A DNA stretch of 64,000 nt from positions 872,462 to 936,461 of the forward strand of contig NZ_KE384083.1 in assembly GCF_000423705.1 (NCBI RefSeq). The letters are read 5' to 3'. Shown piece after piece: positions 45,523 to 55,654 of the stretch. This DNA is from Stappia stellulata DSM 5886 (GTDB lineage: Bacteria > Pseudomonadota > Alphaproteobacteria > Rhizobiales > Stappiaceae). The translations under genes were made by a program, and so were the position numbers. Within the stretch, counting starts at the first letter, position 1; every line of letters begins with the position of its first letter. The notes under the pieces were generated by a model, which was not told where the DNA came from, ran no database searches, and worked only from the letters and a program-made list of their open reading frames with translations.

Positions 45523-46206
45523 TCAGGCTGGCGCGGCGGCGGCAGCGGCAAACGCCCCGGATCCGCGAAGACCGACGCCGGCATCTTCCATCTCTTTCTT
45601 GGCGCGGGATGCCGGTCTTTCGCCCGCGGCAAGCGAAGCGGCAAGGTCGACTGTCACGGCATAGCCCCGATTGCGCGCGCCAAGCGCCGTCGAACGCACG
45701 CAGTGGGCCAGATCCAGCCCCGTCAGGGTGAGACGGCCGATGCCTTGATCGCGCAGCCAGGCGTCCAACGCGGGATCGGAAAAGCTGTCGGCCACATGTT
45801 TGACGAAAACCGGAGCCCCTTGCGCATCGACATCACGGTCGAGCCCCGCGCCCGGCCGCCCCGGATTGCCTGCCCCGCCGAGCAGAAGGCTCGCGACCAA
45901 CTGCACCGCCCTGCCCCGGTGCTCCTGGCGGATGAAGGCGACCGGCTCGCCATCCTTCCTTGCCCGCGCGATCAGGTCGTTGATACGTGCAATCGCCCGG
46001 TCCCGGCTGGCCGGGTCATAGGCGTTGGCGCCTTGCGACCTCGTAAAATCCTCCTGCATGTCGATGACGAGAAGCGCAGCTTTCGCGGCATCGCCTGCAA
46101 TCGGCTCTCCGCATGTCGGACGGGCGATGCGCCGAGCCGTCGCGACGACGTAAATTGCCAGAACGACGAGTGCCGCAACCACGGCGGCGAGGATGGTGAG
46201 CCACAT
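45523..46206 (-). CDS. Membrane-anchored isochorismatase-like cysteine hydrolase
   Basis: 227 aa. An N-terminal TM anchor (ILAAVVAALVVLAIYVVATA, about 5-24) precedes an isochorismatase-like domain with the catalytic triad D49 (VIDMQEDF), K136 (VFVKHVADSF) and C169 (LDLAHCVRSTALGA). The C-terminus is Ala-rich. Such enzymes hydrolyse amides (nicotinamidase, ureidoacrylate and N-carbamoyl types); the substrate is unknown. It starts 22 bp after the marR stop, so it is probably co-transcribed with and controlled by that regulator. The TM anchor is unusual for the family. Confidence 0.85.
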   Translation of the reverse strand: MWLTILAAVVAALVVLAIYVVATARRIARPTCGEPIAGDAAKAALLVIDMQEDFTRSQGANAYDPASRDRAIARINDLIARARKDGEPVAFIRQEHRGRAVQLVASLLLGGAGNPGRPGAGLDRDVDAQGAPVFVKHVADSFSDPALDAWLRDQGIGRLTLTGLDLAHCVRSTALGARNRGYAVTVDLAASLAAGERPASRAKKEMEDAGVGLRGSGAFAAAAAAPA

Positions 46207-46228
46207 GCGCGATCTCCTTGCGTGGGTG

Positions 46229-46699
46229 TCAGGCGAGCGGACGGGGACGATCGGGATCGTCCTCGAACGGCGAAAAATGCTCCAGACAGGCGGACAGCAC
46301 GGTCGATGCGACCTTCAGGTCCGACGGCGACAGGCGCATGGCAAGATCGGCGATGGCTGCGTCCTCGCGTGTCCGGATCCCGGCAAAAACGCGCCGTCCT
46401 TCCGCCGTGGCGGCAATGAGATAGGACCGGCGGTGCGCGGGGTTCGCGCGACGGTCCACGAAACCAGCGGCGCGCAGCCCGTCCACCCACTTCTGCACGT
46501 TCTGACGCGGCAGGAAGAGCGCGCGCCCGATTGCCGGAACACTGAGCGGCACACCCTCAACCAGGAGCGCCAGCACCGCCCGTTCGCCAACGCCGATCCC
46601 GGTGCCGTCCAGATGATCGGCCACCGAGCGGGCCACGCGCCGATGCAGCGGACGCACCTGCTGCAAAAGATCGTACAGGGCCTGAGTGTTGTCCGTCAT
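46229..46699 (-). CDS. MarR-family transcriptional regulator
   Basis: 156 aa. The winged-HTH core is LALLVEGVPLSVPAIGRALFLPRQNVQKWVDGLRAAGFV (about 44-82; shown in part), with the wing RRANPAHRRSYLIAAT. The ATG at 46699 has GAGGG 8 nt upstream and is preferred to the upstream frame start. It is first in a two-gene unit with the cysteine hydrolase. A perfect palindrome at 46733-46747 in its promoter suggests autorepression. Confidence 0.88.
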   Translation of the reverse strand: MTDNTQALYDLLQQVRPLHRRVARSVADHLDGTGIGVGERAVLALLVEGVPLSVPAIGRALFLPRQNVQKWVDGLRAAGFVDRRANPAHRRSYLIAATAEGRRVFAGIRTREDAAIADLAMRLSPSDLKVASTVLSACLEHFSPFEDDPDRPRPLA

Positions 46700-46732
46700 T
46701 GCGCCCTCAATCAGCATACAAAATGTCATTAC

Positions 46733-46749
46733 GACATATCATATGTCAA
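46733..46749. promoter_or_regulatory. MarR operator candidate overlapping a -35 box
   Basis: GACATAT-C-ATATGTC at 46733-46747 is a perfect palindrome with 7-bp arms, the usual size of MarR sites. A minus-strand TTGACA (complement of 46744-46749) overlaps it, so binding would block the promoter of the marR-hydrolase unit. Confidence 0.6.
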
Positions 46750-46771
46750 TCTACACGCAAACCCGCAAACG

Positions 46772-46799
46772 AAAACGCCCGGCACGATGGCCGGGCGTT
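46772..46799 (-). terminator. Terminator of the glycine-cleavage operon
   Basis: AACGCCCGGC (46774-46783) and GCCGGGCGTT (46790-46799) form a perfect 10-bp stem with a 6-nt loop. On the minus strand it is followed by TTTTCGTTTG. It lies 28 bp after the gcvPB stop. Confidence 0.85.
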
Positions 46800-46827
46800 C
46801 GTCTGCTTTTTACGTACGGAGAAAAAA

Positions 46828-48420
46828 CTACTCCGCCGCCTCAGGCTGCACCTTGCGCGGCTCGGGGCGTTCCCACTTGAGCACCGGCTTGCGGGCGGCG
46901 CGGGTCTCGTCGAGGCGTGCGCGCGGCGCATGGAACGGAGCGCCCTTGAAGCGGTCGGTCTCGCCCTTGGTGGCACTCATCACCAGATCGCGCATGGTGG
47001 CAATGAAGAGGTCGAGCGCCGAGCGGCTTTCCGATTCCGTCGGCTCGATCAGCATCGCGCCGTGGACGACCAGCGGGAAATACATGGTCATCGGATGATA
47101 GCCCTCGTCGATCATCGCCTTGGCGAAGTCGAGCGTGGAGACGCCGGTGTCTTTCAGGAAACTGTCGTCGAACAGCACCTCGTGCATGCACCAGCGCGAG
47201 CCGAACGGCAGGCTCATCAGGTCTTCCAGCCCGACGCGCACGTAGTTGGCGTTGAGAACCGCATCCTCCGAGGCCTGACGCAGACCGTCGGCGCCGTGGC
47301 TCTTCATGTAGGCAAGCGCACGCACATACATGCCCATCTGCCCGTGGAAGGCGGTCATGCGGCCGAAGGGCTTCTCGCCGTCCTTCAGCTCGGTCTCGCT
47401 TTCCACCCAGGTCGTGCCCCCGCCATCCTTGCGCAGGAAGGGGAGCGGCGCGAAGGGCGCCAGACGGTCGGACAACACCACCGGACCGGACCCCGGTCCG
47501 CCGCCGCCATGCGGAGTGGAGAAGGTCTTGTGCAGGTTGATGTGCATGGCGTCGACGCCAAGATCGCCCGGGCGCGCCTTGCCGACGATGGCGTTGAAAT
47601 TCGCCCCGTCGCAGTAGAAATAGCCGTTGGCCTCGTGGATCGCGTCGGCGATGGCGATGATGTCGCGCTCGAACAGCCCGCAGGTGTTCGGGTTGGTCAG
47701 CATGATGCCGGCGATATCGCCCTCATGCTCCGCGATCCGCGCCTTGACGGCCGCCGGATCGACCGTGCCGTCCTCACGCGCCTCGATGGAGACGACCTTG
47801 TAGCCGAGAAGGGCCGCCGTCGCCGGATTGGTGCCATGGGCGGATTCCGGCACCAGCACGACCTTGGGATCGCGTCCGGCCGCGCTATGCGCCGCCTTGA
47901 TCGCCATCATGCCGCACAATTCGCCATGGGCGCCGGCCTTGGGGCTCATCGCCACCGCGCTCATGCCGGTCATGGTGACCAGCCAGTGCGCCAGTTCGTC
48001 GATCAGGTCGATGGCGCCCGAAACGGTGGAGAGCGGCTGCAACGGATGAATGTCACCGAAACCCGGCAGCCGCGCCATCTTCTCGTTCAGGCGCGGATTG
48101 TGCTTCATCGTGCAGGAGCCGAGCGGATAGAGGCCTGCGTCGATGGCGTAGTTCTTCGAGCTCAGCCGCACGAAGTGGCGCATGGTCTCCGGCTCGGTGA
48201 GCGCGGGCAGATCCAGCTCCACCTTGCGGGCATGCGCGCCCAGCGCCGGGACAAAATCCTCCGGCTCGTCGAGATCGACGCCGCAGATATCCGTGCGGCC
48301 GGTTTCGAACAGCAGCGGCTCCTCCATCTGCAACGCCTTGTTGCCGGTGAAGGTCGGATGCTCGGTCATTTCGCCCCTATCGGCCGGAGCGGAGGGGCGT
48401 CCCTGATTGTTCATGCTCAT
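46828..48420 (-). CDS. gcvPB: Glycine dehydrogenase (decarboxylating) subunit 2
   Basis: 530 aa. The C-terminal half of the P-protein as a separate subunit. The PLP lysine is K298 in [19 protein letters not shown], preceded by [12 protein letters not shown] and [12 protein letters not shown]. With GcvPA it decarboxylates glycine and transfers the aminomethyl group to lipoyl-GcvH. Its ATG overlaps the gcvPA stop (ATGA). A split P-protein is common in thermophiles and Gram-positives; many Rhizobiales instead have one long gcvP, so this arrangement is worth noting. Confidence 0.95.
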   Translation of the reverse strand: MSMNNQGRPSAPADRGEMTEHPTFTGNKALQMEEPLLFETGRTDICGVDLDEPEDFVPALGAHARKVELDLPALTEPETMRHFVRLSSKNYAIDAGLYPLGSCTMKHNPRLNEKMARLPGFGDIHPLQPLSTVSGAIDLIDELAHWLVTMTGMSAVAMSPKAGAHGELCGMMAIKAAHSAAGRDPKVVLVPESAHGTNPATAALLGYKVVSIEAREDGTVDPAAVKARIAEHEGDIAGIMLTNPNTCGLFERDIIAIADAIHEANGYFYCDGANFNAIVGKARPGDLGVDAMHINLHKTFSTPHGGGGPGSGPVVLSDRLAPFAPLPFLRKDGGGTTWVESETELKDGEKPFGRMTAFHGQMGMYVRALAYMKSHGADGLRQASEDAVLNANYVRVGLEDLMSLPFGSRWCMHEVLFDDSFLKDTGVSTLDFAKAMIDEGYHPMTMYFPLVVHGAMLIEPTESESRSALDLFIATMRDLVMSATKGETDRFKGAPFHAPRARLDETRAARKPVLKWERPEPRKVQPEAAE

Positions 48421-49763
48421 GCCAGCACCTCCTTCAGCGCCGCGACGAAGGCGTCGCGGTCTTCGTCGGAATTGACTTCGCTCGATGCCACGAGCAGCAG
48501 GTTTTCAAGCTCCGCCTTGCCCGGCTCCAGCCGGGCAACCGGCACGCCGCCGAGGATCCCCCGGCGCGCCAGCGCCTCGACGACCGCCGTTGCCTCCATC
48601 GGCAGCTTCACGGTGAACTCGTTGAAGAAGGCGTCGTTGATCACAGACACGCCGGGAAGTTCTTCCAGCATCGCCTTCAGCTTCACCGCATGGGCGTGGT
48701 TGATCTTCGCAAGCTTCTCCAGTCCCTTGCCGCCCAGAAGCGTCATGTGGACGGTGAAGGCGAGACAGCAAAGCCCGGAGTTGGTGCAGATGTTCGACGT
48801 CGCCTTGTCGCGGCGGATGTGCTGCTCGCGGGTCGAAAGCGTCAGCACGAAGCCGCGCTTGCCGTTGGCGTCCACCGTCTCGCCGCACAGCCGGCCCGGC
48901 ATCTGGCGGATGTACTTCTGCCGCGTGGCGAAGAGGCCGACGTAAGGGCCGCCGAAGTTGAGGCCGTTGCCGATGGACTGGCCCTCGCCGACGACGATAT
49001 CGGCGCCTTGCGCGCCCGGCGGCTCGATCAGGCCGAGCGACATCACCTCGGTGAAGACGGCGATCAAGAGCGCGCCATGGGCATGCGCCTTTTCCGCAAT
49101 CGGCTTCAGGTCGATCAGCTGGCCGTAGAAGGACGGCGACTGCACGACGACGCAGGAGGTCTCGTCGTCGATCTGAGAGAGAATGTCCTCGGTCGCGTTC
49201 GGGTCGGCCGGCAGGCTTTCCACGGTGTCGCCGGCCATGGCGGTCAGGCCCTCGACCACCTCACGGTACTGCGGGTGCAATCCACCGGAGAGAACCGCCT
49301 TGTTGCGCTTGGTCACCCGGTGCGCCATCAGCACGGCTTCGGCGGTGCCGGTCGAGCCGTCATACATGGAGGCATTGGCCACATCCATGGCGGTCAGGGC
49401 TGCGACCTGGGTCTGGAACTCGAACAGATACTGCAGCGTGCCTTGCGTGATCTCGGGCTGATAGGGCGTGTAGGAAGTCAGGAATTCCGAGCGCTGGATC
49501 AGGTGGTCGACGCTTGCCGGCACATGATGCTTGTAGGCACCGGCCCCGACGAAGAAGGGAACGGCGGAGGCCGGCACATTCTTCAGCGCCATGCGCGACA
49601 TGTCGCGTTCCACGCCGAACTCGCTCTGGCGTTTCGGCAAGTCGAGAAGCCCGTCGAGGCGGGCGCTCTTGGGGATGTCGACGAAGATCTCGTCGATGTC
49701 GGACACACCGACACGGGCGCGCATGTCGGCGCGGTCGGCGTCGGAAAGGGGCAGATAGCGCAT
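48417..49763 (-). CDS. gcvPA: Glycine dehydrogenase (decarboxylating) subunit 1
   Basis: 448 aa. The N-terminal half of the P-protein: [69 protein letters not shown] and [10 protein letters not shown]. It provides the structural partner to the PLP subunit GcvPB. The start at 49763 comes one base after the osmC stop (TAA-C-ATG), and its own stop overlaps gcvPB by 4 bp, so translation is tightly coupled through the operon. Confidence 0.95.
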   Translation of the reverse strand: MRYLPLSDADRADMRARVGVSDIDEIFVDIPKSARLDGLLDLPKRQSEFGVERDMSRMALKNVPASAVPFFVGAGAYKHHVPASVDHLIQRSEFLTSYTPYQPEITQGTLQYLFEFQTQVAALTAMDVANASMYDGSTGTAEAVLMAHRVTKRNKAVLSGGLHPQYREVVEGLTAMAGDTVESLPADPNATEDILSQIDDETSCVVVQSPSFYGQLIDLKPIAEKAHAHGALLIAVFTEVMSLGLIEPPGAQGADIVVGEGQSIGNGLNFGGPYVGLFATRQKYIRQMPGRLCGETVDANGKRGFVLTLSTREQHIRRDKATSNICTNSGLCCLAFTVHMTLLGGKGLEKLAKINHAHAVKLKAMLEELPGVSVINDAFFNEFTVKLPMEATAVVEALARRGILGGVPVARLEPGKAELENLLLVASSEVNSDEDRDAFVAALKEVLA

Positions 49764-49764
49764 G

Positions 49765-50274
49765 TTACGCTCCTTGTGGGTCAGCCTGGCCGTCGGAGGC
49801 AAGCCGGGCGGGCAACGGCTCGACGACGATCTCGCTGGTCACGGAATTGGCGATGAAACAGGCCTCATGAGCCTTGCGGTGCAGGTCTTCCAGCGCCTCG
49901 GACCCCGGCAGGGCATCGCCGGCGAAAACGATTTCCGGGCGAAGCGCCACATGGGTGACGGCCATCTTGCCGGGCGCGATCCGCGCCATCGTTCCTTCCG
50001 CGCGGTCGGTGTAGCTTTCCACCTCCAGCCCCGCGCGGCGCGCCAGATCGAGAAACCACAGCATGTGGCAACTGGAGATGGCGGCGACGAAGGCCTCTTC
50101 CGGGTCGACGGCCGCTTCCACGGAAGCGGGCAGCGGCACCACCGTGGGAGACGCCGACGCGGGAACGGTGATCCCGCCGTCGAACGACCAGTCATGCCCC
50201 CGGCTGTAGGTGTTCTGGGCGAAACCGCCCGAACACCGCCAGCGCACATCCGCCCGGTAGAGGTGTTTCGCCAT
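49765..50274 (-). CDS. OsmC-family peroxide-reductase-like protein
   Basis: 169 aa. The two redox cysteines of the OsmC/Ohr fold are present: C69 ([15 protein letters not shown]) and C139 ([15 protein letters not shown]). [13 protein letters not shown] is the family signature. It probably reduces organic hydroperoxides using lipoylated proteins or other thiols. It lies inside the glycine-cleavage operon, 5 bp after gcvH and 1 bp before gcvPA. This placement hints at use of a lipoyl protein as reductant, or protection of the lipoyl system. The ATG at 50274 has GAGGGG upstream. Confidence 0.85.
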   Translation of the reverse strand: MAKHLYRADVRWRCSGGFAQNTYSRGHDWSFDGGITVPASASPTVVPLPASVEAAVDPEEAFVAAISSCHMLWFLDLARRAGLEVESYTDRAEGTMARIAPGKMAVTHVALRPEIVFAGDALPGSEALEDLHRKAHEACFIANSVTSEIVVEPLPARLASDGQADPQGA

Positions 50275-50279
50275 GCCCC

Positions 50280-50651
50280 TCAAAGACCTTCGAGATGCGT
50301 CTTGTAGGCGGCCGCGTCCATCAGGCCCTCGAGCTGGCCGGCATCGGACATCTTGATCTTGACGAACCAGGCAGCGCCTTCGGGGTCCTCGTTCACCTTG
50401 CCCGGCTCGTCGGCCAGCATGTCGTTGGCGCCGACCACCTCGCCGTCGAGCGGGGCATAGACCTCCGACGCGGCTTTCACGCTTTCCACCACGGCGGCCT
50501 CGTCACCCTTGGAGACCTTGCGGCCGACCTCGGGAAGCTCGACGAAGACGACGTCTCCGAGCTGTTCCTGGGCGTAATTGGTAATGCCGACGGTGGCGAC
50601 ATCGCCCTCAACGGCGATCCATTCGTGGTCTTCGGTGTAGCGGGTCGACAT
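50280..50651 (-). CDS. gcvH: Glycine cleavage system H protein
   Basis: 123 aa. The lipoyl carrier that shuttles the aminomethyl group between P and T proteins. The lipoylated lysine is K59 in [40 protein letters not shown] at the N-terminus is diagnostic. It lies 94 bp after gcvT and immediately before osmC. Confidence 0.96.
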   Translation of the reverse strand: MSTRYTEDHEWIAVEGDVATVGITNYAQEQLGDVVFVELPEVGRKVSKGDEAAVVESVKAASEVYAPLDGEVVGANDMLADEPGKVNEDPEGAAWFVKIKMSDAGQLEGLMDAAAYKTHLEGL

Positions 50652-50745
50652 GGGTTCGGTCCTCCAGATGGAAAGTCACACGATACGGACGCCGGGGCGT
50701 CCAGAGAGGGATGAAAGACGCGGGCAGGCGTCTGCGAAAGTCTGA

Positions 50746-51885
50746 TCAGGCGGTCGGCTTGCGGTAATAGCGCTGCGGCACGAAAGGCATGTCGGCCACC
50801 GTCGCGGGAAGCTCGCGGTTGCGCACGACAAGGGTCAGCTTCGTGCCGGCGGCCGCGTTTTCCGGGTCGACATACCCCATGGCGATGGGGGCACCGAGCG
50901 TCGGGGAAAAACCGCCGGAGGTCAGTGTGCCGATGGTTTGCCCTTCGGCATTGCGGATCTCCGCGCCCTCGCGCGCCGGCGCCCGGCCCTCCAGCGTCAG
51001 GCCGACGCGCACCCGCGACGGTCCGTTCGCGAGTTCGTCCAGAATGCGTTTCGCGCCGGGAAAATCGCCCGCTTCCTTGCGCCGCTTCTGCAGCACGAAG
51101 GTGATGGCGCCTTCGACCGGCGAGGTGGTCTCGTCGATGTCGTGACCATAAAGGCAAAGCCCGGCTTCCAGGCGCAGCGAATCTCGCGCGCCGAGCCCGA
51201 TGGGCGCGACCCGTTCGTCGGCGAGCAGCGCGCGGGCAATCGCCTCGGCGGCCCCGGCCGGCACGGAGAGCTCGTAGCCGTCCTCGCCGGTGTAGCCGGA
51301 GCGCGAGACATGCACGGCAATGCCGTCGAATTCCATGGAACGCGCCGCCATGAACGCCATCTCGGCGGCCTCGGGCGCGTGCGCCTTGAGCACATCGGCG
51401 GCCATCGGTCCCTGCAACGCGATCAGCGCACGGTCCTCGACCGGCTCGAGCTTGACGTTCCCGGGAAGGCTCGCCGCGATCATCTCGTAGTCGCCCGCCT
51501 TGCGCGAGGCATTGACCACGAGGAACAGACGGCCGTCGTTCTCGTCACCTTCCGGCCGGCTCACCATCAGGTCGTCGACGATGCCGCCGCTGTCATTCAG
51601 AAGCACGGTATAGCGCTGGCGACCCGGTTTCAGCGCCGCGATGGCGGAGGGCGTGATGCGTTCAAGCGCGGCCGCCGTCGTTTCGAAATCCGGCCCGACG
51701 AGCCACGCCTGACCCATGTGCGACACATCGAACAGACCGGCCTTCTCGCGCGTGTGGGCATGTTCGGCGATGATGCCGTCCGGATATTGCACCGGCATTT
51801 CGTAACCGGCGAAGGGCACAAGGCGCGCGCCAAGTTCCCGATGGAGATCGGTCAGCGGCGTCGACAGAAGGGGGGCGTCGGTCAT
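50746..51885 (-). CDS. gcvT: Glycine cleavage system T protein, aminomethyltransferase
   Basis: 379 aa. It transfers the methylene group from aminomethyl-lipoyl-GcvH to tetrahydrofolate with release of ammonia. Landmarks are PFAGYEMPVQYPDGIIAEHA, GLFDVSHMGQ, GYTGEDGYE, GLGARDSLRLEAGLCLYG and the C-terminal GYVDPENAAAGTKL. It is the first gene of gcvT-gcvH-osmC-gcvPA-gcvPB, with a tandem glycine riboswitch in its leader. Confidence 0.96.
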   Translation of the reverse strand: MTDAPLLSTPLTDLHRELGARLVPFAGYEMPVQYPDGIIAEHAHTREKAGLFDVSHMGQAWLVGPDFETTAAALERITPSAIAALKPGRQRYTVLLNDSGGIVDDLMVSRPEGDENDGRLFLVVNASRKAGDYEMIAASLPGNVKLEPVEDRALIALQGPMAADVLKAHAPEAAEMAFMAARSMEFDGIAVHVSRSGYTGEDGYELSVPAGAAEAIARALLADERVAPIGLGARDSLRLEAGLCLYGHDIDETTSPVEGAITFVLQKRRKEAGDFPGAKRILDELANGPSRVRVGLTLEGRAPAREGAEIRNAEGQTIGTLTSGGFSPTLGAPIAMGYVDPENAAAGTKLTLVVRNRELPATVADMPFVPQRYYRKPTA

Positions 51886-51947
51886 GGGGCGTCCTGGCGC
51901 AAGAGGGAACGGTGACGCGAAAGCAAACGGCTCACACGCACCCCCTC

Positions 51948-52155
51948 TGTCCCGACGACCTGAGAGATTTCCCGCCCGCGCGCGTATCGCGCGCTCCTGT
52001 GGCGGTTACTCCTTCGGTGAGGCCGAACATGCCGCAAGGCGTGCGCGTCCTGCTTTCCAGAGCGTTGCTCGACCGGCGGTCCTTTTGCCTGAGAGTTTCC
52101 GGGGCGGTTGCTCCTTCGGCGCCGGTGCCCTGCACCGACCTCTCCCGCAAGTCGT
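51948..52155 (-). ncRNA. Tandem glycine riboswitch upstream of gcvT
   Basis: On the minus strand two glycine-aptamer cores are readable. The first has GGGAGAGG (near 52140-52147), CCGAAGGAGCAA (complement of 52108-52119) and the 3' strand AACTCTCAGGCAAAAGGAC. The second has CCGAAGGAGTAAC (complement of 52005-52017), a GCGCGCGATACGCGCGC stem loop, and AATCTCTCAGGTC. The CCGAAGGAG and CTCTCAGG boxes are the classic conserved segments. Glycine binding normally turns the gcv operon on. It lies in the 402-bp gap 51886-52287; no extra gene is seen there. Confidence 0.93.
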
Positions 52156-52248
52156 TTCGGCTTTCCCCGGCGGACGGTCCTTCGACCCTCCCGACCGGGA
52201 GAAAACCTGCGGCGCACAACGAAAACGCCGCATCAATCCCTTGCAGTC

Positions 52249-52277
52249 ATTGTCGGCACTCCGACTCGGACTGTCAA
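52249..52277 (-). promoter_or_regulatory. Promoter of the glycine-cleavage operon
   Basis: On the minus strand, -35 TTGACA (complement of 52272-52277), a 17-bp spacer and -10 GACAAT (complement of 52249-52254) lie about 90 bp upstream of the riboswitch. Transcription from about 52242 would include both aptamers. Confidence 0.75.
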
Positions 52278-52287
52278 TCACCGCAAC

Positions 52288-52905
52288 CTATTGCCGCCGT
52301 TTGCGGCCGTCGTCCAGCGCTATTTCGAGTTTCACCGAACCGGACTGGGGCACGACAAGGTTCTGTTCCACCAGTGCCCATTGTTCGGCCGGCGCGCCGG
52401 CGCCGAGCGTTACGGGGACGGTCAGCGTGGTTGCGGCCGGCTTGCGGCGCTTGCCGTCGCCCGCATCATCGAGCGACACGAAGGTCGCGCGGATGGGCAG
52501 GAAGATCTCGCCGCCCTTCCAGGCCGGGCCCGGGGTCACGCGACCGGAGACGCCGAGCGTCATCTTGACCTCGCCGCCCTCGCGGCGGCACTTGCGCGCC
52601 CATTTCTCCAAACTCGCCTGATACTCCAGGGCACGCGGATCGTCGTCCTTGCCGCGCAGCGACTTCGTGACGATGTAGCCGTTGTCCTCGACCTCGATCG
52701 CCGGGCAGGGCACATCCTGGCGGAACACGTCCGGATTGACGTCGACGGCGGACCGGCTCGCGGCATTGCCGGAGACGATCGTCTTGCCGACGTCGCCGCC
52801 GCCGAACACGCTGCCGCCGCCATCGCTGCCGCAGCCGGCAAGCACCAGCGCCATGAAAACAGCTGCGACAGATCCCGCCCCGCGCATCCCGACAGTCTTG
52901 TCCAT
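52288..52905 (-). CDS. Lipoprotein of unknown function
   Basis: 205 aa. A lipoprotein signal is clear: SVAAVFMALVLAGC with the lipobox LAGC and Cys at about residue 25, followed by a Gly/Ser linker. The mature part contains DVFRQDVPCPAIEVEDNGYI, two more cysteines, and beta-rich segments (IFLPIRATFVSL; TLTVPVTLGAG). It is probably an outer-membrane or periplasmic lipoprotein. GGAAGAGACGG upstream supports 52905 as start. It is divergent from ispH and its stop lies only 10 bp from the gcv promoter. I do not recognise a named family. Confidence 0.8.
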   Translation of the reverse strand: MDKTVGMRGAGSVAAVFMALVLAGCGSDGGGSVFGGGDVGKTIVSGNAASRSAVDVNPDVFRQDVPCPAIEVEDNGYIVTKSLRGKDDDPRALEYQASLEKWARKCRREGGEVKMTLGVSGRVTPGPAWKGGEIFLPIRATFVSLDDAGDGKRRKPAATTLTVPVTLGAGAPAEQWALVEQNLVVPQSGSVKLEIALDDGRKRRQ

Positions 52906-53126
52906 ATCCGTCTCTTCCAATTCAGGCCGTGTCCAGAAATCCCGACAGCGCCCGTCTATATCAGTCCGCCGCGGACTTGGCGAGACGCCCTTCCCCGCCG
53001 CGACAATGACCGGCTGCCGGCCGGCAACCCTTGACAGGTGCCAGGTGCGTCCCTCTATTGCCGGGAACCGGGTGCGCCGTCCAGATCCGCGCACCGCACG
53101 GGCAGACGAACAAAGGGAGGCCCGGC

Positions 53127-54134
53127 TTGGCTTCGACAACCAGCGATACGGCGGCATCCAACGAACCCGCGCAGACCCGCGCCCCCTTGCGCGTGCTGCT
53201 GTGCGCGCCGCGCGGCTTTTGCGCCGGTGTCGACCGCGCCGTGCAGATCGTCGAGCTGGCGCTGGAGCGCTTCGGCGCGCCCGTCTACGTCCGCCACGAG
53301 ATCGTGCACAACAAATACGTGGTGGAAAGCCTCAAGACCAAGGGCGCCGTCTTCATCGAGGAACTGACCGAGATCCCCGACGCGGACGTCGAGCGGCCGG
53401 TGGTGTTTTCCGCGCATGGCGTCCCGAAATCCGTGCCCGCGGCCGCACAGGCCCGCAACATGTTCTATCTCGACGCCACCTGCCCGCTTGTCTCCAAGGT
53501 GCACAAGGAAGCCGAGATCCATCACCGTCGCGGCCGCGAGATCATCCTGATCGGCCATGCCGGCCATCCGGAGGTGATCGGCACCATGGGCCAGCTGCCC
53601 GACGGCGCCGTGCGCCTTGTCGAAACGGTGGAGGATGCCCGCGCCTATGAGCCGACCGGCGGCAAGCCACTCGCCTGGATCACCCAGACGACACTGTCGG
53701 TCGACGACACACGCGCCATTGTCGAGGTGCTCACCGGGCGCTTTCCCGAGATCGTCGCGCCGCACAAGGACGACATCTGCTACGCCACCACCAACCGGCA
53801 GGAAGCGGTCAAGGCCGTCGCGCCCGAGGTGGATGCGATGATCGTGGTGGGTGCGCCGAATTCCTCCAACTCGCAGCGCCTGCGCGAAGTTGCCGAGCGT
53901 GCCGGCTGTCCCTTCGCCGTTTTGGTGCAGCGCGCCTCCGACATTCCCTGGGAGCGGTTCTCCGGGCTTTCGAGCCTCGGCATCACGGCAGGCGCCTCCG
54001 CGCCTGAGGTGCTGGTGGAAGAAATCATCGGCGCCTTTGCCGACCGCTACGAGGTGGCGGTGGAAAGCGTGCGCACGGCGGAGGAAACCATCGCCTTCAA
54101 CCTGCCGCGCGCCCTGCGCGAGGCCGCGGAGTAA
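53127..54134 (+). CDS. ispH: 4-hydroxy-3-methylbut-2-enyl diphosphate reductase
   Basis: 335 aa. The last enzyme of the MEP isoprenoid pathway, making IPP and DMAPP from HMBPP with a 4Fe-4S cluster. Cluster cysteines are C32 ([13 protein letters not shown]), C119 ([12 protein letters not shown]) and C218 ([11 protein letters not shown]); [11 protein letters not shown] and [10 protein letters not shown] are also diagnostic. The start is taken as TTG at 53127 because GGGAGG sits ideally upstream and there is no nearby in-frame ATG. It is the first gene of ispH-thrB-rnhA. Confidence 0.95.
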   Translation: MASTTSDTAASNEPAQTRAPLRVLLCAPRGFCAGVDRAVQIVELALERFGAPVYVRHEIVHNKYVVESLKTKGAVFIEELTEIPDADVERPVVFSAHGVPKSVPAAAQARNMFYLDATCPLVSKVHKEAEIHHRRGREIILIGHAGHPEVIGTMGQLPDGAVRLVETVEDARAYEPTGGKPLAWITQTTLSVDDTRAIVEVLTGRFPEIVAPHKDDICYATTNRQEAVKAVAPEVDAMIVVGAPNSSNSQRLREVAERAGCPFAVLVQRASDIPWERFSGLSSLGITAGASAPEVLVEEIIGAFADRYEVAVESVRTAEETIAFNLPRALREAAE

Positions 54135-54229
54135 CACCCCGGCGGACGACCGACCCCCATCAGCCCCGGAGGCCGTCGCGCCAGCTGCCGACGCCCATCG
54201 CGTTTTCCGACGAGAAGAAACAAGACCAA

Positions 54230-55195
54230 ATGGCAGTTTACACGGATGTGTCCGACGAGGAGCTCGCCGCCTTCGTCGCGGGTTACGACATCGGCGGCGT
54301 GCTTGCGTGCAAAGGCATCGCGGAAGGCGTGGAGAATTCCAATTTCCTGCTCCACACGGAGGCAGGCTACTTCATCCTGACGCTTTACGAAAAGCGCGTC
54401 GACCCCGCCGACCTGCCCTTCTTCATCGAGCTTATGCGCCATCTCGCCGACAAGGGCATCTCCTGCCCGACCCCGGTCGCCGCGCGCGACGGTATGATGC
54501 TCGGCCAACTTGCCGGGCGGCCGGCGGCGATCATCTCGTTCCTCGACGGCATGTGGGTGCGCCGGCCGAAGCGCGACCATTGCGCGGCACTTGGAGAGGC
54601 GCTGGCGAACTTTCATCTCGCAGGCAAGGATTTCGCGCTCACCCGTCCCAACACATTGTCGGTGGAAAGCTGGCGGCCTCTCCTGGCCGATTCCATCGAC
54701 CAGGCCGACACGATCAGCGAAGGGCTCGCCGATGAACTCACCGCCGAGCTCGATCATCTGGAAGCGAATTGGCCGCGCGACCTGCCGGGCGGCGTGATCC
54801 ATGCGGATCTCTTTCCCGACAACGTCTTCTTCCTCGGCGACCGGCTGTCGGGCCTGATCGATTTCTATTTCGCCTGCAACGACGCCTTCGCCTATGACGT
54901 GGCGATCTGCCTCAATGCCTGGTGTTTCGAGCCGGACATGTCGTTCAACGTGACCAAGGCACGCGCGCTGCTCAATGCCTACCGGGCGGTGCGTCCCTTC
55001 ACGCAGGCCGAATTCGACGCGCTGCCGCTGCTGGCGCGCGGCGCGGCGCTGCGCTTCCTTTTGACCCGCCTGCACGACTGGCTGCGCGTTCCCGAAGGCG
55101 CGCTGGTGACACCGAAGGACCCGATGGAATACCTGAAAAAACTGCGCGTCCACCAGAGCGTTTCCACCGCCAGCGACTACGGCCTGACCGGATGA
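54230..55195 (+). CDS. thrB: Homoserine kinase (APH-fold type)
   Basis: 321 aa. It phosphorylates homoserine for threonine synthesis. It belongs to the aminoglycoside-phosphotransferase-like class used by proteobacteria such as Pseudomonas and rhizobia rather than the GHMP class. Landmarks are [20 protein letters not shown], the catalytic loop [13 protein letters not shown] and the metal site [19 protein letters not shown]. Its stop overlaps the rnhA start (ATGA). The partner thrC lies about 5.5 kb away on the opposite strand. Confidence 0.95.
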   Translation: MAVYTDVSDEELAAFVAGYDIGGVLACKGIAEGVENSNFLLHTEAGYFILTLYEKRVDPADLPFFIELMRHLADKGISCPTPVAARDGMMLGQLAGRPAAIISFLDGMWVRRPKRDHCAALGEALANFHLAGKDFALTRPNTLSVESWRPLLADSIDQADTISEGLADELTAELDHLEANWPRDLPGGVIHADLFPDNVFFLGDRLSGLIDFYFACNDAFAYDVAICLNAWCFEPDMSFNVTKARALLNAYRAVRPFTQAEFDALPLLARGAALRFLLTRLHDWLRVPEGALVTPKDPMEYLKKLRVHQSVSTASDYGLTG

Positions 55196-55650
55196 GCGAC
55201 GTGAGCGACACCGCCTCCCGCGTGACGATCTACACCGATGGCGCCTGCTCGGGAAATCCCGGACCCGGCGGCTGGGGGGCCCTGATGCGCTTTGGCGCGC
55301 ATGAGCGCGAATTGTGCGGCGGTGCCGCTCAGACCACCAACAACCGCATGGAACTGACGGCGGCAATCGAGGCGCTGAACGCTCTGAAACGGTCCTGCGC
55401 GGTGGATCTACACACCGACAGCACCTATGTGCGCGACGGCATCACCAAGTGGCTGCACAACTGGAAGCGCAACAACTGGAAGACCGCCGACAAGAAACCG
55501 GTGAAAAACGCGGAACTCTGGCAGGAACTGGACGAGGCCCGCAAGCGCCACGAGGTCGTCTGGCACTGGGTCAAGGGTCACGCCGGCCACGACGACAACG
55601 AACGCGCCGACGAGCTCGCGCGCCGCGGCATGGCGCCCTTCAAGGGCTGA
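55192..55650 (+). CDS. rnhA: Ribonuclease HI
   Basis: 152 aa. It degrades RNA in RNA-DNA hybrids. The catalytic acids are D16 ([15 protein letters not shown]), E54 (NNRMELTAA), D76 (LHTDSTYV) and D140 (NERADELAR). A basic handle region ([17 protein letters not shown]) is present. It overlaps the thrB stop by 4 bp, so it is translationally coupled. Confidence 0.96.
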   Translation: MSDVSDTASRVTIYTDGACSGNPGPGGWGALMRFGAHERELCGGAAQTTNNRMELTAAIEALNALKRSCAVDLHTDSTYVRDGITKWLHNWKRNNWKTADKKPVKNAELWQELDEARKRHEVVWHWVKGHAGHDDNERADELARRGMAPFKG

Positions 55651-55654
55651 CGGA

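Noticed and set aside
51886-52287. Protein-coding gene in the gcvT leader
   Set aside because: The interval is fully explained by the promoter and tandem glycine aptamers; frames through it are shadows.
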